Positions 57,458-64,000 of a stretch of 64,000 bases of DNA are shown in pieces. The stretch spans positions 118,825-182,824 of the forward strand of contig NZ_JACDRR010000007.1 of assembly GCF_013449375.1 (NCBI RefSeq), written 5' to 3'. The stretch is from Pectobacterium sp. CFBP8739. GTDB lineage: Bacteria; Pseudomonadota; Gammaproteobacteria; Enterobacterales; Enterobacteriaceae. How positions within the stretch are numbered: position 1 is the first letter of the stretch; every line of letters starts with the position of its first letter. Made by a program: the position numbers and the translations under genes. The notes below the pieces were generated by a model, which was not told the origin of the DNA, did no database searches, and saw only the letters and a list, made by a program, of their open reading frames with translations.

Positions 57458-59205
57458 TGACCGTTGAGACGTTGATTACCGACCATATCGATATCTGGGC
57501 TTCCGCTCTGCAAACCCGCTCCACTGCGGGGCGCGGCAGCAATGGCAAAATCGACCTCTACGGCATTAAGAAACTGCGCGAGCTGATTCTGGAACTGGCG
57601 GTGCGCGGCAAACTGGTGCCGCAAGACCCGAATGATGAACCAGCGTCTGAGTTACTGAAGCAGATTGCGAAAGAAAGAGATGAATTAGTTAAGAGCAAAG
57701 TGATTAGGAAACCTAAAAAACTTGAAAAAATTGCAATAACCAAAATACCCTTTGATTTACCTGATGGTTGGGAATGGTGTTATTTAAATGATATAGGTGA
57801 TTGGGGAGCTGGAGCCACGCCAAGTCGCTCTAATGCAAAATATTATAATGGTGATATTCCGTGGTTTAAATCAGGGGAACTCTCTTCGGATTTTATTTCG
57901 GATTCCGAAGAGAAAATCACAGAATTTGCCTTGCAAGAGTGTTCACTCCGTGACAATAAAGTCGGGGACGTGTTAATTGCGATGTATGGGGCAACAATTG
58001 GTAAGACATCGATCTTAAATGTTCGTGGTACGACTAATCAAGCAGTATGTGCTTGCACTCCATATAGTGGAATTTCGAATATATATTTATTAACCCTTTT
58101 AAAAGCTTACAAGAGAATTTTCATCGGGATGGGGACTGGTGGAGCTCAGCCGAATATATCAAGAGAAAAACTTATTGCCACAGTATTTGCTCTTCCGCCT
58201 AAAGCTGAACAAAATCGAATTATCTGCAAGGTTGACGAACTCATGTCCCTCTGCGACAAACTGGAACAGCAATCGCTAACCAGTCTGGACGCCCATCAGC
58301 AGTTGGTGGAAACTCTGCTGGCAACGCTGACTGATAGCCAGAATGCCGAAGAACTCTCCGAAAGTTGGGCGCGAATCAGCCAGCATTTCGACACGCTGTT
58401 TACTACCGAAGCGAGTATTGACGCGCTTAAGCAAACCATTCTGCAACTGGCGGTGATGGGTAAACTGGTGCCGCAAGATCCTAACGACGAACCGGCTTCT
58501 GAACTGCTCAAACGTATTGAGCAGGAAAAAGCGCAATGGGTGAAAGAAGGTAAAATTAAAAAACAAAAACCGTTGCCGCCAGTGAGTGATGAGGAAAAGC
58601 CGTTTGAGTTGCCGGAAGGGTGGGAGTGGTGTCGAATAATATCAATAGCTCAAGTCGGGACAGGTTCTACTCCTTCAAGAGATAATCCTGATTATTGGTC
58701 TGAACCAGAGTTTAATTGGGTTACAAGTGGTGAAACATCATCACCATTTATTATCGATACAGCTGAAAAGGTCTCAATGAGGGCTGTAAAGGAAACAAAT
58801 ATTTCAATTTATCCACCTGGTACCCTTATCATTGCTATGTATGGTCAGGGGAAAACTCGTGGTCAGATAACTGAATTATGTATCGCAGCTGGAACAAACC
58901 AGGCTTGTGCGGCAATTCAATTATTTGAAAGTAATGAGTTTCACCGTCGATATATCAAGTTTTTCTTTGAAAAATCTTACGATGATTTAAGAAGTCATGC
59001 CGCAGGCGGGGCGCAGCCGAATCTAAATTTAGCTAAAGTATCAAATACACTGATTCCTATCCCCCCTTTAGCAGAACAAATTGAAATTACGGCTAAGATA
59101 GATGAGTTATTTGTGTTTTGTGACACCCTCAAATCCCGCCTGCAATCCGCCCAGCAAACCCAGCTCCACCTGGCGGACGCACTTACCGATGCAGCAGTAA
59201 ACTAA
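57457..59205 (+). CDS. hsdS: type I specificity subunit S (HsdS)
   Basis: A 582-residue DNA-recognition subunit with two target-recognition domains. Each half has a conserved spacer segment (LAVRGKLVPQDPNDEPASEL at about 48 and LAVMGKLVPQDPNDEPASEL at about 332) followed by a GWEW-type entry (LPDGWEWCYL and LPEGWEWCRI). TRD1 is roughly residues 100-255, TRD2 roughly 385-555. The TRD coding DNA (about 57760-58230 and 58630-59120) is clearly more AT-rich than the repeats around it, as expected for exchanged specificity domains. The half-repeats are coded 852 bases apart. The target sequence cannot be read from here. Confidence 0.94.
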   Translation: MTVETLITDHIDIWASALQTRSTAGRGSNGKIDLYGIKKLRELILELAVRGKLVPQDPNDEPASELLKQIAKERDELVKSKVIRKPKKLEKIAITKIPFDLPDGWEWCYLNDIGDWGAGATPSRSNAKYYNGDIPWFKSGELSSDFISDSEEKITEFALQECSLRDNKVGDVLIAMYGATIGKTSILNVRGTTNQAVCACTPYSGISNIYLLTLLKAYKRIFIGMGTGGAQPNISREKLIATVFALPPKAEQNRIICKVDELMSLCDKLEQQSLTSLDAHQQLVETLLATLTDSQNAEELSESWARISQHFDTLFTTEASIDALKQTILQLAVMGKLVPQDPNDEPASELLKRIEQEKAQWVKEGKIKKQKPLPPVSDEEKPFELPEGWEWCRIISIAQVGTGSTPSRDNPDYWSEPEFNWVTSGETSSPFIIDTAEKVSMRAVKETNISIYPPGTLIIAMYGQGKTRGQITELCIAAGTNQACAAIQLFESNEFHRRYIKFFFEKSYDDLRSHAAGGAQPNLNLAKVSNTLIPIPPLAEQIEITAKIDELFVFCDTLKSRLQSAQQTQLHLADALTDAAVN

Positions 59206-59215
59206 GGAACAGACT

Positions 59216-60316
59216 ATGCCGGTTCATCATGCTATCTGGCGGGTGGGGGAGAACCCGCAGCCGCTGACCATCAGCAAACTCGCCACTGAAAAACTGTTGC
59301 AGAAGATGATTATTCAAGATTCGTCCATACTGTCCGACCAGTGGATGATGATTGGTGAGGAAGTCAATACGCTCGACAGCGGGCGTATCGACCTGCTGGC
59401 AATCGCACCGGATGCCTCGCTGATCCTGATTGAACTCAAGCGTGATCGCACGCCGCGTGAAGTGGTGGCACAGGCGCTGGATTACGCCTCCTGGGTGGAT
59501 GACTTAACCGCCGAGCGCCTGTCGCAGATTTATGAGAAATTCTCCGGTGGTGGGAATCTCGGTGAGGCGTTCAAGCGACGTTTTAATTCCGAACTGGAAG
59601 AGGAGTCACTCAACCAGTCGCACCAAATCATCATTGTCGCGGCTGAGCTGGATCCGTCCACCGAACGCATCGTCGATTATCTGAGCAAAAATGGTATTTC
59701 GATTAACGTGCTGTTCTTTAAGGTATTCCAGCACGGTGATGAGCAGTTCTTAAGCCGCACGTGGCTTATCGACCCGAGTGAGACACAAACCAATGCCGCA
59801 CAGGCCACAGCCACCAGTGCCAACGCAAAGGAACCTTGGTACGGGGAGTTTTATGTCTCGTTTGGCGACATGCAAAGCCGCAACTGGGAAGAGGCGCGAC
59901 ACTACAACTTTATCAGTGCGGGCGGCGGAAGTTGGTATAGCCAGACGTTAAAACAGCTTCAGCCTGGTAACCGAGTGTGGGTAAAAATCCCAGCGAAGGG
60001 CTACGTTGGCGTCGGTATTGTGCAGGGGGCTGTTGAGCCTGCCAGTAGCTTCACCATCAACACTGACGACGGCGAAAAGCTGGCGATGGATGTGCTGAAG
60101 TATCGCGATCTCTATCGTCTGAATGCGGATGATCCCGATAAATCCGAGTATTTTGTCCCCGTAAAATGGCTGGAAACCCGCAGTGAGCAAGAAGCGGTGA
60201 ACGAAGTCGGGTTTTTCGGCAACCAAAATACGGTCTGCAAGCCTACCGCGCCGAAGTGGCGACACACGGTAGAGAAATTAAAGCGTTATTTCAGAAATTG
60301 GGACGCGGAATTGTAA
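59216..60316 (+). CDS. PD-(D/E)XK-type nuclease encoded with the type I system
   Basis: A 366-residue protein. An N-terminal region contains RIDLLAIAPDASLILIELKR (Asp, then Glu-x-Lys), the arrangement of NucS/DUF91-like PD-(D/E)XK nucleases. It is followed by VVAQALDYASWVDDL, as in restriction-type nucleases. From about residue 205 a second domain (FGDMQSRNWEEARHYNFISA, RVWVKIPAKGYVGVGIV) looks like an EVE/PUA-type or SH3-like fold. It starts ten bases after hsdS and clearly belongs to the same operon. It is an accessory nuclease rather than a standard Hsd subunit; its role (modified-DNA restriction or end processing) is not shown. Confidence 0.72.
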   Translation: MPVHHAIWRVGENPQPLTISKLATEKLLQKMIIQDSSILSDQWMMIGEEVNTLDSGRIDLLAIAPDASLILIELKRDRTPREVVAQALDYASWVDDLTAERLSQIYEKFSGGGNLGEAFKRRFNSELEEESLNQSHQIIIVAAELDPSTERIVDYLSKNGISINVLFFKVFQHGDEQFLSRTWLIDPSETQTNAAQATATSANAKEPWYGEFYVSFGDMQSRNWEEARHYNFISAGGGSWYSQTLKQLQPGNRVWVKIPAKGYVGVGIVQGAVEPASSFTINTDDGEKLAMDVLKYRDLYRLNADDPDKSEYFVPVKWLETRSEQEAVNEVGFFGNQNTVCKPTAPKWRHTVEKLKRYFRNWDAEL

Positions 60317-60454
60317 TGCTCAGGTGATGATTTTCCCGACAAACAAGAAATGAGTACGTCAGTCAGAAGACGTCTAAAAGTGAATGGTTCGGTTTATTGG
60401 GGGGATTACACCCCCATAAAGGCCCCAACATCGACTTGATTTCCAGTATGCCGA

Positions 60455-60470
60455 GTTGACCTCGGTAGAG
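60455..60470 (+). repeat. direct repeat copy 1 (16 bp)
   Basis: GTTGACCTCGGTAGAG, repeated with one mismatch 64 bases further on. The GGTAGAG part resembles a tRNA D-arm. Confidence 0.5.
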
Positions 60471-60518
60471 CTCAGCGACAGAAAATCCTAGTGGTATCAA
60501 TGAATATAACGGGATTTT

Positions 60519-60534
60519 GTTGAACTCGGTAGAG
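60519..60534 (+). repeat. direct repeat copy 2 (16 bp)
   Basis: GTTGAACTCGGTAGAG, one base different from copy 1. Confidence 0.5.
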
Positions 60535-60729
60535 TCTGGGAGAAGGTAAAATGGTCCCTACAGGATTCGAATTAGCCACGTATCTATATTGAAATAAAAG
60601 GATTTTCACCAGTTCGAAAAACGTAGTGGCCCCCAAATGGGCCCCCAAACCTTTCTGGCTGGATTTTTTGCGGGTTATCCGCAGTAGGCGGTGGATTATA
60701 TCCTGTTTTGGGGTAGGGCAAAATACAGC

Positions 60730-61134
60730 TTATCGGCTAACCCAGTTTTCCACTCGTAGCCCAGGCACTCGCTCAAATTCACGCATATTGTTCGTTACCA
60801 GTATTAAACCTGCGGACCGAGCGTGACCGGCTAACATGGCATCATACGGGCCAATGGGGGTTCCTTGTCTTGCCAGTTCCGCACGAATTTGGCCGGTATG
60901 TACGGCAGCGTCAAAGCCATAAGTTTGCACTTCCATACGTGCAGAAAACCCTTCAATCACAGCGAGATTCTTCTCTGGGTTTACCGATTTCTCCGCGCCA
61001 TAGATCAGTTCCATCAGTGTGATAGCACTGATAGCAAACTGCCCGTAATGACGGTAGAAAGCGTCCCTGACTTCCTGCGGTTTGTTCTTGATGGTGTAAA
61101 TACAAATATTGGTATCGAGCAGATATTTCAGCAT
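60730..61134 (-). CDS. vapC: VapC-family PIN-domain ribonuclease toxin
   Basis: A 134-residue PIN-domain protein. The acidic active-site residues are in place: Asp7 (KYLLDTNICIY), Glu42 (TLMELIYGAEKS) and Asp98 (IGPYDAMLAGHA). VapC toxins cut tRNA or rRNA and are held inactive by VapB. Its start overlaps the stop of the upstream antitoxin gene by one base. The length is typical. Homology is enterobacterial VapC (MvpA-like). Confidence 0.93.
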   Translation of the reverse strand: MLKYLLDTNICIYTIKNKPQEVRDAFYRHYGQFAISAITLMELIYGAEKSVNPEKNLAVIEGFSARMEVQTYGFDAAVHTGQIRAELARQGTPIGPYDAMLAGHARSAGLILVTNNMREFERVPGLRVENWVSR

Positions 61135-61364
61135 CAGAAATCTTCCCTGATCTGATCATCGGGCTGCTCTCTGGTGATCATAAAGTCAGGCGTTACTCCT
61201 TGTTCTTCGAACCAACTGTCCCAGCTTTCCCCTGCCGGAGTAATGATACGTGTGCGACCAATCGCAACGATATCAACCTGCTTCACATCATCGGGCAGCG
61301 CAACGGCTTTGGGGAGCCGTACCGCCTGGCTGCGGTTACTTTTAAATACTGTGGTTTTCTCCAT
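61134..61364 (-). CDS. vapB: VapB-family antitoxin
   Basis: A 76-residue protein with an N-terminal AbrB/MazE-type swapped-hairpin DNA-binding part (TTVFKSNRSQAVRLPKAVAL) and a C-terminal toxin-binding tail (SWDSWFEEQGVTPDF). The start at 61364 is fixed by CGGAGGT eight bases upstream; a much longer in-frame extension to 61559 lacks support. It overlaps vapC by one base. A perfect palindrome at 61389-61402 lies just upstream and is the likely operator for autoregulation. Confidence 0.92.
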   Translation of the reverse strand: MEKTTVFKSNRSQAVRLPKAVALPDDVKQVDIVAIGRTRIITPAGESWDSWFEEQGVTPDFMITREQPDDQIREDF

Positions 61365-61388
61365 GGGAACCTCCGTGGATAAATTTTG

Positions 61389-61402
61389 TGCTATCGATAG
61401 CA
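61389..61402. promoter_or_regulatory. likely VapB(C) operator palindrome
   Basis: TGCTATCGATAGCA is a perfect 14-base palindrome 25 bases before vapB. Confidence 0.6.
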
Positions 61403-61548
61403 TAAAGTGTTGTTGGGATATGTCAATGGGATATACTTTGGCGAGCGAGTATATTACCCAATATTCCCCCATATTCTGGCAAAATATTTTCTTTGCATCG
61501 TATAGGCGTAGAGACAGTAACAAATTTTTTAACATATAGGATGAATGG

Positions 61549-63120
61549 ATGCATAACACTCTGAGGTTTCCGCTCTACAAACTCATCACAGTTGCACTGT
61601 GTTGCATTGTACTCAGTGCCTGTACCAGCCTAATCTCTGGTAATAGATCAGTTCCGGTACGCGTCACTGATCTGGAGGATATCGAGAAAGCTTTAGCTAC
61701 GCCGATGGATGCGCCGTTGATCACTCATCAAATTGGGCATCGCCCAGTCAAGATTTACAAGGTGGCGTTTGACGGTACTTTTAACGATCGCGCCCGGATC
61801 CCCTTAGATGAACGTGAAACGATGGTGGCAAGAATCGCTCGGCAAGTGAATGCCGATCGTTATTATCGTGGCGTTGGCATGCAAGGCAGTGGTATCGATT
61901 ATCCTGATGGGATCTCGGGTTCCAGCAGTTTTGACGTTGCCGAGCAGGCAAAACGCGAGTTTTTTGTGCAAGCGAGCAAGTGGCTGTTGGATAACCCCAA
62001 CACTGATATTCGCGTATTTGTCACGGGATTCAGCCGAGGGGCCGCAACAGCGCGGCATTTTATGAATCTGGTGACGCAGCAGTGGCCGATGCGATTTGGC
62101 ATGGTTGAAGGTTTGGCTGCTAGTGCCGGCGCAAGGTTTTATGCGTTGCTTTATGACACCGTAGCCACTGGGCAGAGCTATAGTCTTATGTTGAATATCC
62201 CGTCGTCTGTGGATTATCTAGTGCACTTCTATGCGACGAATGAAACCCGGAACCAGACTTTTGCACCGATAATCGATAGCGATCCGACCCCTTTACCCTC
62301 CCTATGGCGTTTCCAACCGATACCCGGTCGTATCAATCTGATCCGCTTGCCAGGTGCCCACTCTGACATCGGTGCCTCCTACCCTAAGGGAATTAGTGAT
62401 ATTTATATCCAACTGACGGAACAGTTTTTGTATGCCATGGGGTTAAGTGCGAACAACTGCTGGGAGAGCGATGACGATCCGCTGCTGGCGGGGAAGCATG
62501 ATTCCCGGGGATTGCTGGATAAACTCTTTGGCAGCCTCGATCCGACTCAGGTCAATAATGCCAGTCGCAATGATATTACTAAACCGGCATCTCCGCTAAC
62601 GCCGGAGGAGGGGGCGATGATTGCCGATCGTCTTCGGGCGATGTACGCCGCCAATGCCGATCGCGGAATCGGGATGTTTGTCCAGAGATCGGTGACGTGG
62701 TTTGCCCGAATGCAATTAAGAAAAACGGATAACAGGCTTGAATTGCTGAGCGTTGGCAAGAACATTGACCCTACATCTGTGACGTTTACCCCAGAGGGCG
62801 ATTTCATTCGGTTGAAGTACCGTTTCAATGGAATCGGAAACGGTAGTAGCGTATTGCTGGCACCGAAGGTACTGAAACAGATAAAGACTGAGTCGAAGGG
62901 ATCCGAACTGGCTATCACCTTCATCGTACAGGGAAATTCGGCGAACCTCGCTATCTGGATAGATGCCAAACTGGCAGTATCCGAGTCAATGTCTATCGGC
63001 GAACCCAGAATTTTTGCACAGCCGATAAAGAGTTGCCATAAGCAGCCTGACGGAACGCTGCGATCGCCGATCGAAACGCGTATTCTGAATACGCCAGCTG
63101 TTGGTATAAGAATTCATTGA
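61549..63120 (+). CDS. DUF2235 (Tle1-type phospholipase-like) lipoprotein
   Basis: A 523-residue protein. The N-terminus is a lipoprotein signal: positive start, hydrophobic core (LITVALCCIVL), then lipobox LSAC with Cys25. The DUF2235 alpha/beta-hydrolase domain spans about 65-330: KVAFDGTFNDRA, the nucleophile elbow VFVTGFSRGAATARHF (GxSxG, Ser in GFSRG) and LPGAHSDIGASYPKG with an acidic or His residue of the triad. The C-terminal 130 residues are beta-rich and not recognised. This is the fold of Tle1 T6SS phospholipase effectors, but those are not lipoproteins. AGGATG stands before the ATG. No VgrG, Tli or other T6SS gene is near. Confidence 0.8.
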   Translation: MHNTLRFPLYKLITVALCCIVLSACTSLISGNRSVPVRVTDLEDIEKALATPMDAPLITHQIGHRPVKIYKVAFDGTFNDRARIPLDERETMVARIARQVNADRYYRGVGMQGSGIDYPDGISGSSSFDVAEQAKREFFVQASKWLLDNPNTDIRVFVTGFSRGAATARHFMNLVTQQWPMRFGMVEGLAASAGARFYALLYDTVATGQSYSLMLNIPSSVDYLVHFYATNETRNQTFAPIIDSDPTPLPSLWRFQPIPGRINLIRLPGAHSDIGASYPKGISDIYIQLTEQFLYAMGLSANNCWESDDDPLLAGKHDSRGLLDKLFGSLDPTQVNNASRNDITKPASPLTPEEGAMIADRLRAMYAANADRGIGMFVQRSVTWFARMQLRKTDNRLELLSVGKNIDPTSVTFTPEGDFIRLKYRFNGIGNGSSVLLAPKVLKQIKTESKGSELAITFIVQGNSANLAIWIDAKLAVSESMSIGEPRIFAQPIKSCHKQPDGTLRSPIETRILNTPAVGIRIH

Positions 63121-63131
63121 ATAGGCATGTT

Positions 63132-63332
63132 CTACATGATGTTCATAGAATCTGGTTGAATTAAAGTCGCCGTTAGCGTTGAAATAGCCTGTAGCTGATT
63201 GAGGAGTTGCTCTATCTGTTGCAGCGCGGTATCACGTCCGGTAACGATACGTTCGATATTGGTCGAGCAAATCAGCTCGGTGTGTTCGGTTAAAACCTCG
63301 GGTTCAGTTTGCATCATTTGTGGTCCATACAT
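63132..63332 (-). pseudogene. truncated DUF4942-type protein
   Basis: A 66-residue frame. MQTEPEVLTEHTELICSTNI, then ERIVTGRDTALQQIEQLL and LQAISTLTATL, is the conserved N-terminal part of the DUF4942 proteins found in prophage-like islands next to yeeV/cbtA. Full members have about 280 residues; here the frame ends after a short unrelated tail (IQPDSMNIM). The break is near the junction with the DUF2235 gene region, so the rest was probably deleted or replaced. Confidence 0.65.
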
Positions 63333-63339
63333 AAAAGCA

Positions 63340-63369
63340 AATGCGCCAGCCGGTCAGGGCTGGCGCATT
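63340..63369. terminator. hairpin between cbtA and the DUF4942 remnant
   Basis: AATGCGCCAGCC and GGCTGGCGCATT form a 12-base-pair stem. The T-run is poor on both strands. Confidence 0.6.
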
Positions 63370-63431
63370 ATGCATCGGGGAAGAGGATAAATAGATTTGG
63401 CCTGGTATTACTGGAAAGCGGCTCGCAATCT

Positions 63432-63752
63432 TTATGCTTTGAGCAAGCTGGTAGCGCGTCTGGCACGGAGAACATCAACGGCTGTGAGAAACGGCGATTG
63501 CTCCTGCCAGTTAAAACCGTTGCGGTCGATACGCACCAGTTCGTATTTTTCCACCAGAAAATTCACGGCATTGACCAGTGTGACGCCAGCATCGATATGC
63601 TCCTGAATCACGTTTTCCTCGCAGAACGGTGTGTCGTTCAGCGTCAGGCCGTAGTGCTTTTCCAGCAGGTAGGTCAGCAGTTGTTGCCAGACGGCTACAG
63701 GTAACGGGCAAGGGATATCCTCCCGTGGCGGGATTGCAGGTGATGTTTGCAT
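63432..63752 (-). CDS. cbtA: CbtA/YeeV-family toxin
   Basis: A 106-residue toxin of the type IV YeeU/YeeV pair, which in E. coli blocks polymerisation of FtsZ and MreB. Matching stretches are [40 protein letters not shown] and [14 protein letters not shown]. coli CbtA has 124 residues; the present protein stops earlier after ARRAT. The antitoxin gene lies just upstream on the same strand. Confidence 0.9.
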   Translation of the reverse strand: MQTSPAIPPREDIPCPLPVAVWQQLLTYLLEKHYGLTLNDTPFCEENVIQEHIDAGVTLVNAVNFLVEKYELVRIDRNGFNWQEQSPFLTAVDVLRARRATSLLKA

Positions 63753-63820
63753 GGGAATACTCTCTACAGGTTAAGTCAATAAAATCAGGAAAATGCTCAG
63801 GATGGGAGAGACGTTGCAGG

Positions 63821-64000
63821 TTATTCGGCTGCTGCCGAAGAGGGATAAATAACAATATACACATAACCAAAACTGCCCAGCGTATCGGCTTCACAAGTCC
63901 AGTCGTTGCAATGCTGTGTAATGCAACCTGGCTGGCGAGGATTCAGTTCACCCGTGCGTAGCTTCTGCTCTAACAGCTTAATCAGCTCAGGGAAGCAACG
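63821..64000 (-). CDS. cbeA: CbeA/YeeU-family antitoxin, 5' end outside window
   Basis: The last 59 residues are visible: FPELIKLLEQKLRTGELNPR, then TCEADTLGSFGYVYIVIYPS and a stop. These match the C-terminal half of YeeU (CbeA), which counteracts CbtA by stabilising MreB and FtsZ filaments. The start lies beyond base 64000. It precedes cbtA by 68 bases, the usual order (antitoxin first). Confidence 0.85.
   Translation of the reverse strand, partial: RCFPELIKLLEQKLRTGELNPRQPGCITQHCNDWTCEADTLGSFGYVYIVIYPSSAAAE

Larger units (their letters stand above)
60317..60729. other. intergenic region with tRNA-like 3' end fragment and repeats
   Basis: No gene. Contents: an imperfect direct repeat (listed separately); at 60551-60571 ATGGTCCCTACAGGATTCGAA, whose reverse complement has the TTCGAATCC of a tRNA T-arm and 3' acceptor end; and at 60631-60650 GCCCCCAAATGGGCCCCCAA, a C-rich repeat of the kind seen beside P4-type integrase sites. 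It may be the scar of an integrated element. The integrase gene itself is not present. Confidence 0.4.

Noticed and set aside
60461..60571. A tRNA gene
   Set aside because: D-arm-like and T-arm-like fragments occur, but on opposite strands and without a matching acceptor stem or anticodon arm. No functional tRNA can be folded.
61365..61559. N-terminal extension of VapB by 65 residues
   Set aside because: It would pass through the palindromic operator and beyond the strong GGAGGT site; VapB proteins are about 75 residues long.
1..64000. CRISPR arrays, rRNA genes, insertion sequences
   Set aside because: No regularly spaced repeats, no rRNA segments and no transposase or IS ends were recognised on reading the window.

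Overview
The window is a chromosomal segment of an enterobacterium, most likely a soft-rot plant pathogen of the genus Pectobacterium (inferred from gene content and synteny, not from a search). The blocks ppk-ppx-yfgG, purK-purE-lpxH-ppiB/cysS, ybcJ-folD and sdaC-sdaB have the E. coli arrangement. A galTK pair lies next to a galactoside porin, and the order dltDXBAC is the one reported for Pectobacterium and Dickeya.

Layout. 0-6.3 kb: galactose and galactoside block (tail of an ABC ATPase, LamB-type porin, GalR/GalS-type repressor, galTK) with four matches to the gal operator. 6.3-9.1 kb: mgtE, then the organic peroxide pair ohrR and ohr. 9.3-19.3 kb: yfgG, a YjfB-family motility gene with a near-consensus FliA promoter, ppx-ppk, a divergent PstCAB-like phosphate transporter without PstS, and an XRE regulator. 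19.3-31 kb: sdaCB, purEK, lpxH, ppiB, a DoxX gene, cysS, ybcJ, folD and a membrane diguanylate cyclase. 31.5-40.3 kb: ugd and arnBCADTEF (L-Ara4N modification of lipid A), with candidate PhoP and PmrA boxes. 40.3-44.3 kb: Fur-type iron(III) ABC transporter fbpABC. 44.6-46.5 kb: AT-rich accessory patch (orphan PTS EIIA, two unknown genes, one gene remnant). 46.6-50.7 kb: dltDXBAC-like aminoacylation operon. 51-53.3 kb: a PvcB-like dioxygenase plus an FAD monooxygenase with no isonitrile synthase. 53.5-64 kb: defence and island region (HsdR-M-S plus a fourth nuclease gene, a possible att scar, VapBC, a DUF2235 lipoprotein, a truncated DUF4942 gene, and CbtA/CbeA cut by the window end).

How the parts work together. 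Two loci expected to lower the negative charge of the envelope (ugd-arn and dlt) lie within 20 kb of each other, which fits a bacterium facing plant antimicrobial peptides. ppk-ppx and the pst-like operon share a divergent control region and both concern phosphate storage and uptake. The right end carries several independent defence or toxin modules and looks like an integration hot spot. No rRNA, intact tRNA, CRISPR array or insertion sequence was seen.

The points most worth following up are: the dlt operon, whose DltX microprotein ends in an F-x-Y-x-x-F motif while its DltA has Ile where the D-Ala-specific Cys is expected; the orphan PvcB/FAD tailoring pair; the fourth gene of the type I restriction operon; and the lipoprotein version of a T6SS-type phospholipase.
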